The translations under genes and the position numbers were made by a program. Below the pieces are notes generated by a model. The model had not been told where the DNA came from. It was given only the letters and a program-made list of their open reading frames with translations, and made no database searches. A DNA stretch of 17,052 bases, taken from Patescibacteria group bacterium. Its GTDB lineage: Bacteria > Patescibacteriota > Gracilibacteria > Peribacterales > Peribacteraceae. The DNA lies in the NCBI GenBank assembly GCA_018818235.1, contig JAHISE010000032.1, forward strand, positions 1 to 17,052, read 5' to 3'. Of the stretch, positions 7,727-14,425 are shown piece by piece. Position 1 is the stretch's first letter. Every line of letters starts with the position of its first letter.

Positions 7727-7933
7727 TTAATAACTTCTGATTATATTGCCAATCTCTGAAGCTGGAATTCCACGTATTTCAGGTCCTGACTGCAGCTCTA
7801 ATTGTATCCCTGCTATATCAATTATCTTGATCTTTATATTATTATTTTTAGTACGTCGCTTTTTCGACATTGACCTGGCAACTCTTTTTGAGCACTTTGT
7901 GACTTTCTTTGTTGGTTTTTTGGATGACCTCAT
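7727..7933 (-). CDS. Small basic protein, putative antitoxin partner of the PIN toxin
   Basis: A 68-residue product with a very basic first half (many Lys and Arg in residues 1-30) and a non-basic second half containing IKIKIIDIAGIQLEL and PASEIGNIIRSY. I do not recognise its family; it matches no standard AbrB, PHD or RHH antitoxin pattern by eye. Its stop is one base from the PIN start, and a promoter with a palindrome lies just upstream. Together these support a toxin-antitoxin pair. The basic half could contact DNA and the second half the toxin (inference). An internal ATG at 7870 could give a shorter product. Confidence 0.55.
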   Translation of the reverse strand: MRSSKKPTKKVTKCSKRVARSMSKKRRTKNNNIKIKIIDIAGIQLELQSGPEIRGIPASEIGNIIRSY

Positions 7934-7942
7934 AACAAATGT

Positions 7943-7970
7943 ATATTAAACGATCGTCCACCAATGACAA
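7943..7970 (-). promoter_or_regulatory. Promoter of the PIN module with palindromic spacer
   Basis: On the minus strand TTGTCA (7970-7965), a 16-bp spacer and TAATAT (7948-7943) form a fair sigma70-type promoter, with the -10 ending 9 nt before the ATG at 7933. The spacer contains the perfect 8-bp palindrome ACGATCGT (7950-7957), well placed for autorepression by an antitoxin complex. Confidence 0.45.
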
Positions 7971-7980
7971 CGAAAATCGA

Positions 7981-8034
7981 TTGACAAAGTTATTATTAAA
8001 AATATACATCAAAACCCTATATTTCATATAGAAT
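7981..8034 (+). promoter_or_regulatory. Promoter(s) of the FemAB-like gene
   Basis: A perfect TTGACA at 7981-7986, 16 bp, then TATACA at 8003-8008 makes a strong promoter candidate with a leader of about 28 nt. A second -10-like TAGAAT (8029-8034) ends 8 nt before the ATG at 8043 and would give a leaderless message, but it has no good -35. Both are divergent from the PIN module promoter. Confidence 0.5.
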
Positions 8035-8042
8035 ACGAGGGT

Positions 8043-9107
8043 ATGCAAATCTCCCTAGCCACCAACAGCCAAGAATGGGATTCCTTCCTGAATGCCCAAG
8101 CCTACTCTCCTTTCCTGCAAAGCTGGACGATGGGAGAGGTTTATCAGGATATTGGGGAAGAGCCGATCAGACTCGAGATTCGCGAAGGCAATGAGTTGGT
8201 TGGAATTTGTCAGGCAATTGTTGTGCATGCTAGGAGAGGAAAACATTTGGCCGTTCCATATGGACCGGTTGTTTCGGAATCCGGAATCCGGAATCCGAAC
8301 CTTAGTACCAAGCTCATTGAAAAACTTATGGAAATATCCCATAAACATAACTGCTCATTTTTTCGAATTAGTCCATTTTTACAACCAAATATAATTAAAT
8401 ATAAAGAAGCAAAGCCATCCCCACTTCATCTTCTTGCCGAACATGTATGGTATTTACCATTAGTTACTTCAAACCACTGGCTACCGGATTCCGGATTCCG
8501 GATTCCGATCTCCAAGCCTAGAACATCAGAAGATATCCTCAAGGAAATGCGTGGCAACCACCGCAATCTAATTCGCAGAGCCGACCGCGAAGGAGTTGAG
8601 GTCATTGCTTCACAAAATCCGAAAGGAGACATCGAAGAATTCTTTAGGCTCTATGACGAGACCAGAAAGCGTCATCACTTTGTTCCATATCCGAATAATT
8701 TTATCCGAGCACAGGTAAAAAGGTTCTCCGAAAGAAATGAATGCACTTTGTATCTCGCAAAATATAACAACGAAGTGATTGCAGCTTCGGTTCATATGCA
8801 TATGGGAGGCGAAACCAGCTACCACCACGGTGCAAGTACGCATAAGTACCCGAAAGTCCCCGCAAGTTATGCTCTTCAATGGAAAGCCATTCGTGATGCA
8901 CTTGATCGCGGTGACTCGATCTTCAGTTTCTGGGGCATTTCACCAGAGGGAGTGCGTAAACATCCCTTCGCAGGAGTAAGAACATTCAAAACAGGGTTTG
9001 GAGGTGAGTTACTCGAAATTCAGCATTGTTTTGACATTCCTGTTTCGCGAAAGTACTACCTGACAAGAGCTTTTGAGACGTGGAGGAAGTGGAGGAGGGG
9101 GTTTTAG
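8043..9107 (+). CDS. FemAB-like peptidoglycan bridge aminoacyltransferase
   Basis: A 354-residue protein with the tandem acyltransferase (GNAT-like) layout of FemA/FemB/FemX enzymes, which use aminoacyl-tRNA to build the interpeptide bridge on lipid II. Typical marks are SPFLQSWTMGEVYQDIG near the start, LAVPYGPVV, EMRGNHRNLIRRADREGVEV, FFRLYDETRKRHHF, ASYALQWKAIRDALDRG, and the C-terminal FWGISPEG and GFGGELLEI. The transferred amino acid is unknown. Two loops (residues about 78-85 and 148-155) are encoded by the two arms of a perfect inverted heptamer repeat. They lengthen regions that are short in relatives, the second one between YLPL and the TSEDILKEMR helix. It is probably transcribed alone from the upstream promoter. 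Confidence 0.87.
   Translation: MQISLATNSQEWDSFLNAQAYSPFLQSWTMGEVYQDIGEEPIRLEIREGNELVGICQAIVVHARRGKHLAVPYGPVVSESGIRNPNLSTKLIEKLMEISHKHNCSFFRISPFLQPNIIKYKEAKPSPLHLLAEHVWYLPLVTSNHWLPDSGFRIPISKPRTSEDILKEMRGNHRNLIRRADREGVEVIASQNPKGDIEEFFRLYDETRKRHHFVPYPNNFIRAQVKRFSERNECTLYLAKYNNEVIAASVHMHMGGETSYHHGASTHKYPKVPASYALQWKAIRDALDRGDSIFSFWGISPEGVRKHPFAGVRTFKTGFGGELLEIQHCFDIPVSRKYYLTRAFETWRKWRRGF
8275..8507. repeat. Perfect 23-bp inverted heptamer arrays inside the FemAB-like gene
   Basis: The left arm 8275-8297 is three CGGAATC units plus CG. The right arm 8485-8507 is its exact reverse complement (CGGATTC units). The spacer is 187 nt of ordinary coding sequence. Both arms are read in frame (SESGIRNP and PDSGFRIP). 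The mRNA could form a long G+C-containing stem. Confidence 0.93.
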
Positions 9108-9125
9108 AGTAGTCAGAAGGGTTAT

Positions 9126-9196
9126 GGAGTATTGGAATATTGGAATACTGGGTATGCTTTCATTAGTGTGACCCAATATTCCAGTATTCCAGTATT
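9126..9196. repeat. Octamer inverted repeat after the FemAB-like stop
   Basis: Three octamers GGAGTATT, GGAATATT and GGAATACT (9126-9149) face CCAATATT, CCAGTATT and CCAGTATT (9173-9196). The arms pair over about 26 positions, with three mismatches that become G-U pairs in RNA and one that does not. The loop is about 19 nt. It starts 18 nt after the stop and may terminate transcription or protect the 3' end; there is no U-run. Confidence 0.8.
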
Positions 9197-9236
9197 CTAC
9201 AATGAATCTTCGGCTTCCTTTATCTAGAGAATTCTC

Positions 9237-9242
9237 TATAAT
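9237..9242 (+). promoter_or_regulatory. -10 element of the small membrane protein
   Basis: A perfect TATAAT at 9237-9242 lies 7 nt before the ATG at 9250, implying a leaderless transcript and fixing the start. No convincing -35 is visible. Confidence 0.45.
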
Positions 9243-9249
9243 GCAGCCA

Positions 9250-9531
9250 ATGTCTAACAAAGAATACCCCAAAACTACGGACGACAAACTCAATGAGATA
9301 ATACTGCACCTGCGCAAGCTAGACCGCCGTGATCGCAACAGAACATGGGGCGGGTTTATAAAGACCATAATTTACTTTGGTCTTGTATTTGGAAGCATCT
9401 GGTACGCGTATGCATTCGGAGACCAGCTTCTGGAAAAAGTCGCACAGCAAGCTGCCAAGCAAGCTGCGATTGTTACTGAGCAGCAGGGTGGTAAAGTATT
9501 GGAGAAGTTTGAGGGGCTTTTGGTTAGATAG
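9250..9531 (+). CDS. Small single-pass membrane protein
   Basis: A 93-residue protein with a charged N-terminal helix (DKLNEIILHLRKLDRRDRNR), one hydrophobic segment (about FIKTIIYFGLVFGSIWYAYA) and a short amphipathic tail rich in Ala and Gln (KVAQQAAKQAAIVTEQQ). I recall similar short proteins in Patescibacteria but no function. The frame is open to ATGs at 9202 and 9241. I choose 9250 because the TATAAT box at 9237-9242 would lie inside the gene otherwise, and because the family-like part begins with MSNKEYPKTTDDKL. It is convergent with the SH3b lipoprotein. Confidence 0.68.
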   Translation: MSNKEYPKTTDDKLNEIILHLRKLDRRDRNRTWGGFIKTIIYFGLVFGSIWYAYAFGDQLLEKVAQQAAKQAAIVTEQQGGKVLEKFEGLLVR

Positions 9532-9550
9532 ATAGATAGTACGCAAGCGT

Positions 9551-9626
9551 CGCTAGTCACTGGTCGCTAGTCGCTAGTCTCTCTTTGTTAAATAACCAGT
9601 GACTAGTGACAAGCGACTAGTGACCA
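9551..9626. repeat. Heptamer inverted repeat between convergent genes
   Basis: The left side is four heptamers CGCTAGT, CACTGGT, CGCTAGT, CGCTAGT (9551-9578). The right side is CCAGTGA, CTAGTGA, CAAGCGA, CTAGTGA (9596-9623). Positions 9561-9579 pair with 9608-9626 at 17 of 19 positions. It starts 19 nt after the small membrane protein's stop and faces the 3' end of the SH3b lipoprotein gene, so it may be a shared terminator. Confidence 0.85.
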
Positions 9627-9654
9627 CCCACTCCACCAATAACAACAACTATCC

Positions 9655-11076
9655 TCACTCTCCTTTAACCAAACCCACCACCTCCTCCGCAGATGCCGAA
9701 GCCGACACCATAAAGCTGGGGATTCTTAGCAACTGTTCACGATGAAAAGTACGTTCTTGTCCTGATCCGATACCTATCAGATAACCGGATTCTTCCGCCT
9801 TCTTCTCTACACGTGAATTTACACCACCCATTGGATATCCCACCGCAAATACGGGTCTGCCTGTGTATTCTTCCAGAATTTTTCTGCTCTGCTTAAGCTC
9901 CAAATCCACCTGAGCATTTGTAAGGGAACGAAGATCGTCACCCGTGTGACCTGTTGACTGCAGATCATGACCATTTGCAATTAAGTTAATGATTGTCTTC
10001 TGTGTAATACCGTCCAACCCCAATAACTTTGTTTCCAACAATAGAGTTGCCTTTAGTCCGCTTGCGCGAAGAACATCAGAGACATCATCTATGTTTTCGG
10101 TTGTAATTCCGGAAATTACTATTGCCATACTGTTTGGATCCAAACGTGCATCGCGCTCCTCTTGTTTTAGCAACAAGTCTTTAAATTCGCGCAATGTAAT
10201 TAACTTTAAACCTGCCTGCTTTAAGCTATCGATGTGAACCGGAAGCGAATCCAATACTCCATTCTGAGTTACACGATACTGCAACACCGGAAAAGTAAAT
10301 TCATCCTGTCTTACACGAAAATTTGGAAGAAAAGGCGTAAGGTATTCCGCCGCAACATATCCTTCTTTCCCTTCAAAAGGAATTCGCGCCCACACTTTAT
10401 CCATACTAAGGACACGAACAAATGCCTGACCGTCAAGTTCTCCGATCTTTTCGCTATTTGTGTCCGCAGACTTACGAACATTCAGAAAACCGAAATCCAC
10501 ATAATATAGATCTTTATATTTCTCCCTTTCCAGCGCCATTTGGCTTTCGGATGTCAGCTTGGCAATATATCTTTGAGCAACATATCCCTCACGATCATTC
10601 GGAAGCTTTACATGAGCCCATGCCGCATCCACAAATTCGATAAGTGAAACTGTTTCGCCCTCCAATATTCTATCCAAAACTTCACTTGTAATACTTGGTG
10701 CCGAACGCACGTTCAAAAACTCATTTGTTACTCTATACAAATCTTCCCCGGTTGCAGCCGGCCCTGACCTAATTGCACTGTATGTCTTTGCCATAGAAAG
10801 ATCGATCACTGGAGAATCGATATCCTCTTCTATATGCAACTTTGGTCCTGATATTTCATTAAGTTCTTCCAGACCCTCCTCTGCCTTCTGAGAAAGCTCT
10901 TTGAACTTGGCTACATCATCGGCAGTAAACGTAAATTCCTCCGGTTCCTGAGGAGTTTCTTCTTCCGAAGGACTGCACCCTACAAACAAGATTCCAAAAG
11001 ATGCGATTAGCAGAAATGCCACAAGTGGGCGTGGCGAGGAAACGGTGGAGCGCCTGCGGCGACGGGCTGTGTACAT
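9655..11076 (-). CDS. Lipoprotein with two SH3b domains and a degenerate NodB-like domain
   Basis: A 473-residue surface lipoprotein. It has an Arg-rich n-region, hydrophobic core and lipobox FVGC (Cys34), then an acidic linker and a short helix. Two bacterial SH3 domains follow (about 113-173 and 191-247, each with FLNVRSAP- or FLNVRKSA-type openings and EGYVAxxYI/L closings). A polysaccharide-deacetylase-like fold occupies about 260-470. The deacetylase landmarks are present in outline but their catalytic residues are changed: TFDDG is VISGI, the HxxxxH metal pair reads STGHTGDD, and RPPYG is VGYPMGG. I infer a non-catalytic wall-binding protein, or one with another chemistry. It starts 33 nt after argS in the same direction, probably one operon. 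Confidence 0.83.
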   Translation of the reverse strand: MYTARRRRRSTVSSPRPLVAFLLIASFGILFVGCSPSEEETPQEPEEFTFTADDVAKFKELSQKAEEGLEELNEISGPKLHIEEDIDSPVIDLSMAKTYSAIRSGPAATGEDLYRVTNEFLNVRSAPSITSEVLDRILEGETVSLIEFVDAAWAHVKLPNDREGYVAQRYIAKLTSESQMALEREKYKDLYYVDFGFLNVRKSADTNSEKIGELDGQAFVRVLSMDKVWARIPFEGKEGYVAAEYLTPFLPNFRVRQDEFTFPVLQYRVTQNGVLDSLPVHIDSLKQAGLKLITLREFKDLLLKQEERDARLDPNSMAIVISGITTENIDDVSDVLRASGLKATLLLETKLLGLDGITQKTIINLIANGHDLQSTGHTGDDLRSLTNAQVDLELKQSRKILEEYTGRPVFAVGYPMGGVNSRVEKKAEESGYLIGIGSGQERTFHREQLLRIPSFMVSASASAEEVVGLVKGE

Positions 11077-11109
11077 GATATTGGAGGGATAGAAGATTTA
11101 AGTGGTTGC

Positions 11110-12804
11110 TCACATACGATCCGGAACACGAATCGTAAGAAGCTCTGCTCCGGTTTTTAGAACAGAAGCAGTTAAAGATGTAAGAGAAAGCCTAAGAGAA
11201 CGCGTTTGTTCCTCGGCTTTAAGAATCGGTTCAGAGTTATAAAATGTGTTGTAACTTTGGCAAAGCGCATACAAATAGTTCGTAAGAATATGCGGCATTC
11301 GCGCCTCTCGTGCTTCATCTAGTACCCTTGCAAACTGCAACAAGAGATTGAGTAGGCTTCGCTCCTTGTCTGCCAACTCTTTTATGTCCGAGGGCATAAC
11401 AAACTCCTCTTGCTCTGATTTTCGTAATACTGATTTGGTCCTTGCATGAGTGTATTGAAGATACGGAGCGGAGTTGCCCTCGAAACTTAAGAATTTATCC
11501 CAGTCGAAAACTATGTCCATCTTTCTGTTCTGACTTAGTACTCCATAAACCAATGCACCCAGTCCCATCATCTCTGCCAATTCGCTGCGATCATCAGCTT
11601 GTATTTCATCCCCGCGTTCCGTGATGATTGCCTCGGCTCTTTTTTCCGCTTCATCCAAAACCTCCTCCAGCCTGAGTACCGTCCCCTTCCTTGTACTCAT
11701 TTTTTTGTCTCCAAAACTCATACGTCCGAATACCGTGTGTTCCAACTCCGGAAGTTCCCATTCAAGCTTATTACATGTCTCGAATAATTGTCGGAAATGA
11801 AGGCTCTGTGCACGATCAACCACATAATAAATCGCTTGTGGATGGTGCTGATCAATCCTGTATCTGATCATTGCCAGATCACGAGTTCCATAGAGTGTGG
11901 AACCGTCACTTTTTTTCATCATAAATGGAGGCAAGCCAGACTCTTCTGTGAATTCAGCAATAAGCGCTCCACCTTCTCCCTCTATAAATACACCTCTCTT
12001 TGTACCCTCCTCTATTATCGGATCCATCTTGTCCTGATAAAAACTCTCTCCGGTTTCTTCATCCGGATTAATATTCAAGCGCTTATAAAGATTTTTTAGA
12101 TTCTCCTCGCTTACCTTTACTACCTCCTTCCAAAACATATGCATCTTCTTGTCTCCACCTTCAAGCTTTTTAAATGATTCACGTGCCTGATCCTCCAGTG
12201 AAGGATCATTTTCGACTTCATTATGAAATTTAACATATAAATCCAATAATTCTTCTACAGAACAATCCCCTGCCTTTTTCCCTTCTCCCCATTTTTCGAA
12301 TGCAACTGCAAGTTTTCCAAATTGAGTCCCCCAGTCACCCGGATAACTCCATCCAATAACATTAAATCCCTGATGCTTATATATATTAATGATAGCCTGT
12401 CCTATTACATGGGGCAGAATATGATGAATTCCAAGAGGTTTGGCTATATTTGGCCCACAATAGTCGATAATTACAGGTGGTTCATCACGTTTAACCTGCG
12501 CGATACATGCCTCACGAGTCGAATTAAGTGATTTAAGAAGAGCTTTATGCGTAAGCCACACATTTACATACCCCGGACCGGCTATTTCGGCTCGTTCAAC
12601 AGACTCATCTTCTGCTAGCTTATCGCAAAGAACCTGCGCGATTTCTTGTGGTTTTTTCCCAGCTTTTTTTGAAACCTGAAGTGCCACCGCAGTAGAAGCG
12701 TCTCCCTTATCCCCATCCGACGAATATTCCCACGTAACATCCGGCTCAATTCCAAAATTACTATTCAAAATATCTTGAGCCAAAGTTGATAAAAAGTTGT
12801 ACAT
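11110..12804 (-). CDS. argS: Arginyl-tRNA synthetase
   Basis: Class I arginyl-tRNA synthetase of 564 residues, which charges tRNA-Arg in the cytosol. The parts run in order: N-terminal tRNA-binding domain (GPGYVNVWLT), catalytic start GPNIAKPLGIHHILPHVIGQ, SYPGDWGTQFGKL, YGTRDLAMIRYRID, KMSTRKGT (KMSKS loop), and the C-terminal anticodon domain opening with SAPYLQYTHARTKS and closing with VPDRM. Oddity: where the family has HxGH the protein reads GIHH, so the first His of the HIGH motif is not in place. The frame opens with a TTG at 12810; I use the ATG at 12804. It is divergent from the coiled-coil lipoprotein. Confidence 0.93.
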   Translation of the reverse strand: MYNFLSTLAQDILNSNFGIEPDVTWEYSSDGDKGDASTAVALQVSKKAGKKPQEIAQVLCDKLAEDESVERAEIAGPGYVNVWLTHKALLKSLNSTREACIAQVKRDEPPVIIDYCGPNIAKPLGIHHILPHVIGQAIINIYKHQGFNVIGWSYPGDWGTQFGKLAVAFEKWGEGKKAGDCSVEELLDLYVKFHNEVENDPSLEDQARESFKKLEGGDKKMHMFWKEVVKVSEENLKNLYKRLNINPDEETGESFYQDKMDPIIEEGTKRGVFIEGEGGALIAEFTEESGLPPFMMKKSDGSTLYGTRDLAMIRYRIDQHHPQAIYYVVDRAQSLHFRQLFETCNKLEWELPELEHTVFGRMSFGDKKMSTRKGTVLRLEEVLDEAEKRAEAIITERGDEIQADDRSELAEMMGLGALVYGVLSQNRKMDIVFDWDKFLSFEGNSAPYLQYTHARTKSVLRKSEQEEFVMPSDIKELADKERSLLNLLLQFARVLDEAREARMPHILTNYLYALCQSYNTFYNSEPILKAEEQTRSLRLSLTSLTASVLKTGAELLTIRVPDRM

Positions 12805-12856
12805 GAACAAAAAAGATACTCACTAATTATGGGCAATGTACCACGAAAAAACGTAC

Positions 12857-12926
12857 TTTCCACCTGAATACAAAATTTCCACTTGCATACAATAACTCCT
12901 CATGTTTTGAACACAATTTGTATGCA
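12857..12926. promoter_or_regulatory. Possible operator: direct repeat plus inverted copy
   Basis: TTTCCACCTGAATACAA and TTTCCACTTGCATACAA differ at two of 17 positions and are 19 bp apart start to start. TGCATACAA recurs inverted at 12918-12926. Such clusters are typical of transcription-factor binding sites. It lies upstream of argS and could serve either direction. Confidence 0.3.
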
Positions 12927-13116
12927 CGATTGATGAAGTACATGAAGTGTATAACATTTGTGACTATTTATTATAAATTGGCGATAAATTGTGTTCGTTT
13001 TTTTGGCAATTGCAAGACAAAAAGTTTATTTTTATGGGTACCCAATATGCTTCAGCTATGTTGCTCGAAATATTATCAAGTGCGAATTAAAAACACCCAC
13101 GTCTTACGTATCAGCA

Positions 13117-13189
13117 AACCCGTGCTCGCTGTAGAACCAATAATAAATATATTCAAACTACAGCGACTACGGAGTCGCTGCTGCGGGTT
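13117..13189 (+). ncRNA. Structured block with mutually exclusive stems
   Basis: CAGCGACT (13161-13168) pairs perfectly with AGTCGCTG (13173-13180) over a 4-nt loop. The overlapping CTACAGCG (13158-13165) pairs perfectly instead with CGCTGTAG (13127-13134). AACCCG (13117-13122) and CGGGTT (13184-13189) can close the outside. This looks like a small structured RNA or leader, but its strand and promoter are unproven. Confidence 0.3.
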
Positions 13190-13220
13190 ATTCATGAAAC
13201 TAATTCGTTTGATTAAATAT

Positions 13221-13249
13221 TTGGTCTATTACAGGTTTTATGGTATAAT
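13221..13249 (+). promoter_or_regulatory. Promoter of the coiled-coil lipoprotein
   Basis: TTGGTC (13221-13226), a 17-bp spacer and an extended -10 TGG-TATAAT (13241-13249). The -10 ends 7 nt before the GTG at 13257, so the message is probably leaderless. Confidence 0.55.
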
Positions 13250-13256
13250 CATATTG

Positions 13257-14048
13257 GTGAAAAGTATCTTCACGTTAACTGCATTATCTATATCCCTTCT
13301 TGCCTTGGTAAGTTGTGGTGGCTCAGACAAATCTGATACAACTTCGGAAATAGAAACAACAAGTGCTCGCAGTGCCGTAATTGCCACAATAAGAGCGGGA
13401 GGTGAGATTCAAAAAAGAGCCGTTGCAAGAAAAAGCTTCTCTCTTGGACCATATATAAGTATCTATCTCTCACAAAATCAGATGATAAGAGCTCTGAGTG
13501 CACTTAATGGTATCGATGATCAGATAAGGCTTGCCCGTTCGGATTCACAGGAAACCGATGAAACGTATGTTCTGCTGGAGGACTATGGAACGGTATTGCA
13601 GGTAAATATTGTTGATACACTAAATCGTTCCGTAAGAAGAGATGAGGCAATGGAAAAGTATTTGGAAACCCTCAGAAGAATGAATGCCAGAATGGATCAG
13701 AAGAAAAATGAATTGGAACAAAAAAGAGATGTTGTTGAAGATAGTCGCAGGGAACAAAAGAGAAAAGTCTCTGATGTGGAGCGTATTATCCGCAATGCTC
13801 TAAAAGATAAAGATTATGCTCAGGCAGGACCAAAACAGGAGGAACTTACAAAGCTAGCGGAGAAGTTGACCCAGATTGAGTCACATGAGAAACAAATAAA
13901 CGACAAATTGGATATAGTAAAAGAGCTTCTTAAGGTAGGCGAGGAGCGGTTAGAAGCTATCGAAAAGAATAAAGAGGTATTGATAGCAGGGCTAAAGGTT
14001 ACAGACTCTAAAGGACTGGAAGATTTGGGGATATTTATAGAGGACTAG
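13257..14048 (+). CDS. Coiled-coil lipoprotein
   Basis: A 263-residue lipoprotein of unknown function. It has a signal peptide VKSIFTLTALSISLLALVSC with Cys20 as the lipidated residue, then a short Ser/Thr linker and a middle part with helices (about 40-130). A long charged coiled coil runs from about 130 to 240, rich in Glu, Lys, Arg and Gln (KKNELEQKRDVVEDSRREQK and ELTKLAEKLTQIESHEKQIN). The much longer open frame from 12918 is rejected as the gene start because a TATAAT promoter lies inside it, 7 nt before the GTG used here, and the signal peptide begins exactly there. The VirB4-like gene follows in the same direction after a long gap. Confidence 0.72.
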   Translation: MKSIFTLTALSISLLALVSCGGSDKSDTTSEIETTSARSAVIATIRAGGEIQKRAVARKSFSLGPYISIYLSQNQMIRALSALNGIDDQIRLARSDSQETDETYVLLEDYGTVLQVNIVDTLNRSVRRDEAMEKYLETLRRMNARMDQKKNELEQKRDVVEDSRREQKRKVSDVERIIRNALKDKDYAQAGPKQEELTKLAEKLTQIESHEKQINDKLDIVKELLKVGEERLEAIEKNKEVLIAGLKVTDSKGLEDLGIFIED

Positions 14049-14053
14049 CGGTT

Positions 14054-14307
14054 TATTGGAGTATTGGAGTACTGGAATATTTGGATGATTTAATCGAAAT
14101 TACAAACATATGATATATATATGCTTCTTATACCCCTTCGCGTTTAAAATAGTACTAATTCACTCAAGCTTGAGGCTGTTGATTTTTGGCTTATGTAAAC
14201 GCTACGGGGCACGAGAGGAGGTAGCAATTTGTTTTATTGATTAGTATCTTTTTAAAAGCAAATTGGTATTAGACACAATATTCGAATATTCCAATATTCT
14301 AATATTG
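14054..14307. repeat. Octamer inverted arrays flanking about 190 nt
   Basis: The left arm is four octamers TATTGGAG, TATTGGAG, TACTGGAA, TATTTGGA (14054-14085). The right arm is CAATATTC, GAATATTC, CAATATTC, TAATATTG (14276-14307). The arms are complementary at about three quarters of positions, with several of the rest becoming G-U pairs. It starts 5 nt after the lipoprotein stop. The unit is the same GGAATATT family as at 9126-9196. Confidence 0.75.
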
Positions 14308-14365
14308 CTTTATCTCTTTATTCTACTCTTATACAATATTTAGTTAAACAAGCAACTCTCCCCGA

Positions 14366-14394
14366 AGGACAAAACCCCACTTTTTAGCTATAAT
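14366..14394 (+). promoter_or_regulatory. Promoter of the VirB4-like gene
   Basis: AGGACA (14366-14371), a 17-bp spacer and a perfect TATAAT (14389-14394). The leader would be about 25 nt; it has no Shine-Dalgarno sequence at a usual distance from the ATG at 14426. Confidence 0.5.
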
Positions 14395-14425
14395 ATAAGG
14401 ATTAATTGTAAATCAACATCAATCT

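Larger units (their letters stand above)
12805..13256. other. Long divergent intergenic region with repeats and alternative stems
   Basis: A 452-nt gap between argS and the coiled-coil lipoprotein. It holds an imperfect 17-bp direct repeat (12857-12873 and 12876-12892), a TGCATACAA/TTGTATGCA inverted pair (12884-12892, 12918-12926), an 11-bp inverted pair GAACACAATTT/AAATTGTGTTC (12909-12919, 12986-12996), and the structured block at 13117-13189. A plus-strand frame is open from 12918, but its translation before 13257 does not look like protein. No tRNA was recognised. Confidence 0.5.
14049..14425. other. Intergenic region with octamer inverted arrays and a 12-bp palindrome
   Basis: Besides the octamer arms and the promoter of the VirB4-like gene (listed separately), the gap holds the perfect palindrome CTCAAGCTTGAG (14163-14174), a GCTAC/GTAGC pair (14201-14205, 14221-14225) enclosing a purine-rich AGAGGAGG, and CAATTTG/CAAATTG (14225-14231, 14259-14265). 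No open frame follows the AGAGGAGG. No RNA family was recognised. Confidence 0.45.

Noticed and set aside
7746..7949. Plus-strand hydrophobic frame overlapping the antitoxin gene
   Set aside because: It is antisense to the small basic gene that couples to the PIN toxin; the hydrophobic stretch is what the complement of a Lys-rich region would give.
12918..13256. N-terminal extension of the coiled-coil lipoprotein frame
   Set aside because: The translation has no protein-like pattern, and a TATAAT promoter plus lipoprotein signal place the start at 13257.
14201..14265. Small gene behind the AGAGGAGG sequence
   Set aside because: The only possible start (TTG at 14229) gives a three-codon frame.
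14054..14307. Insertion sequence or MITE
   Set aside because: Inverted arms are present but there is no target-site duplication or transposase, and the arms are tandem unit arrays, not unique termini.
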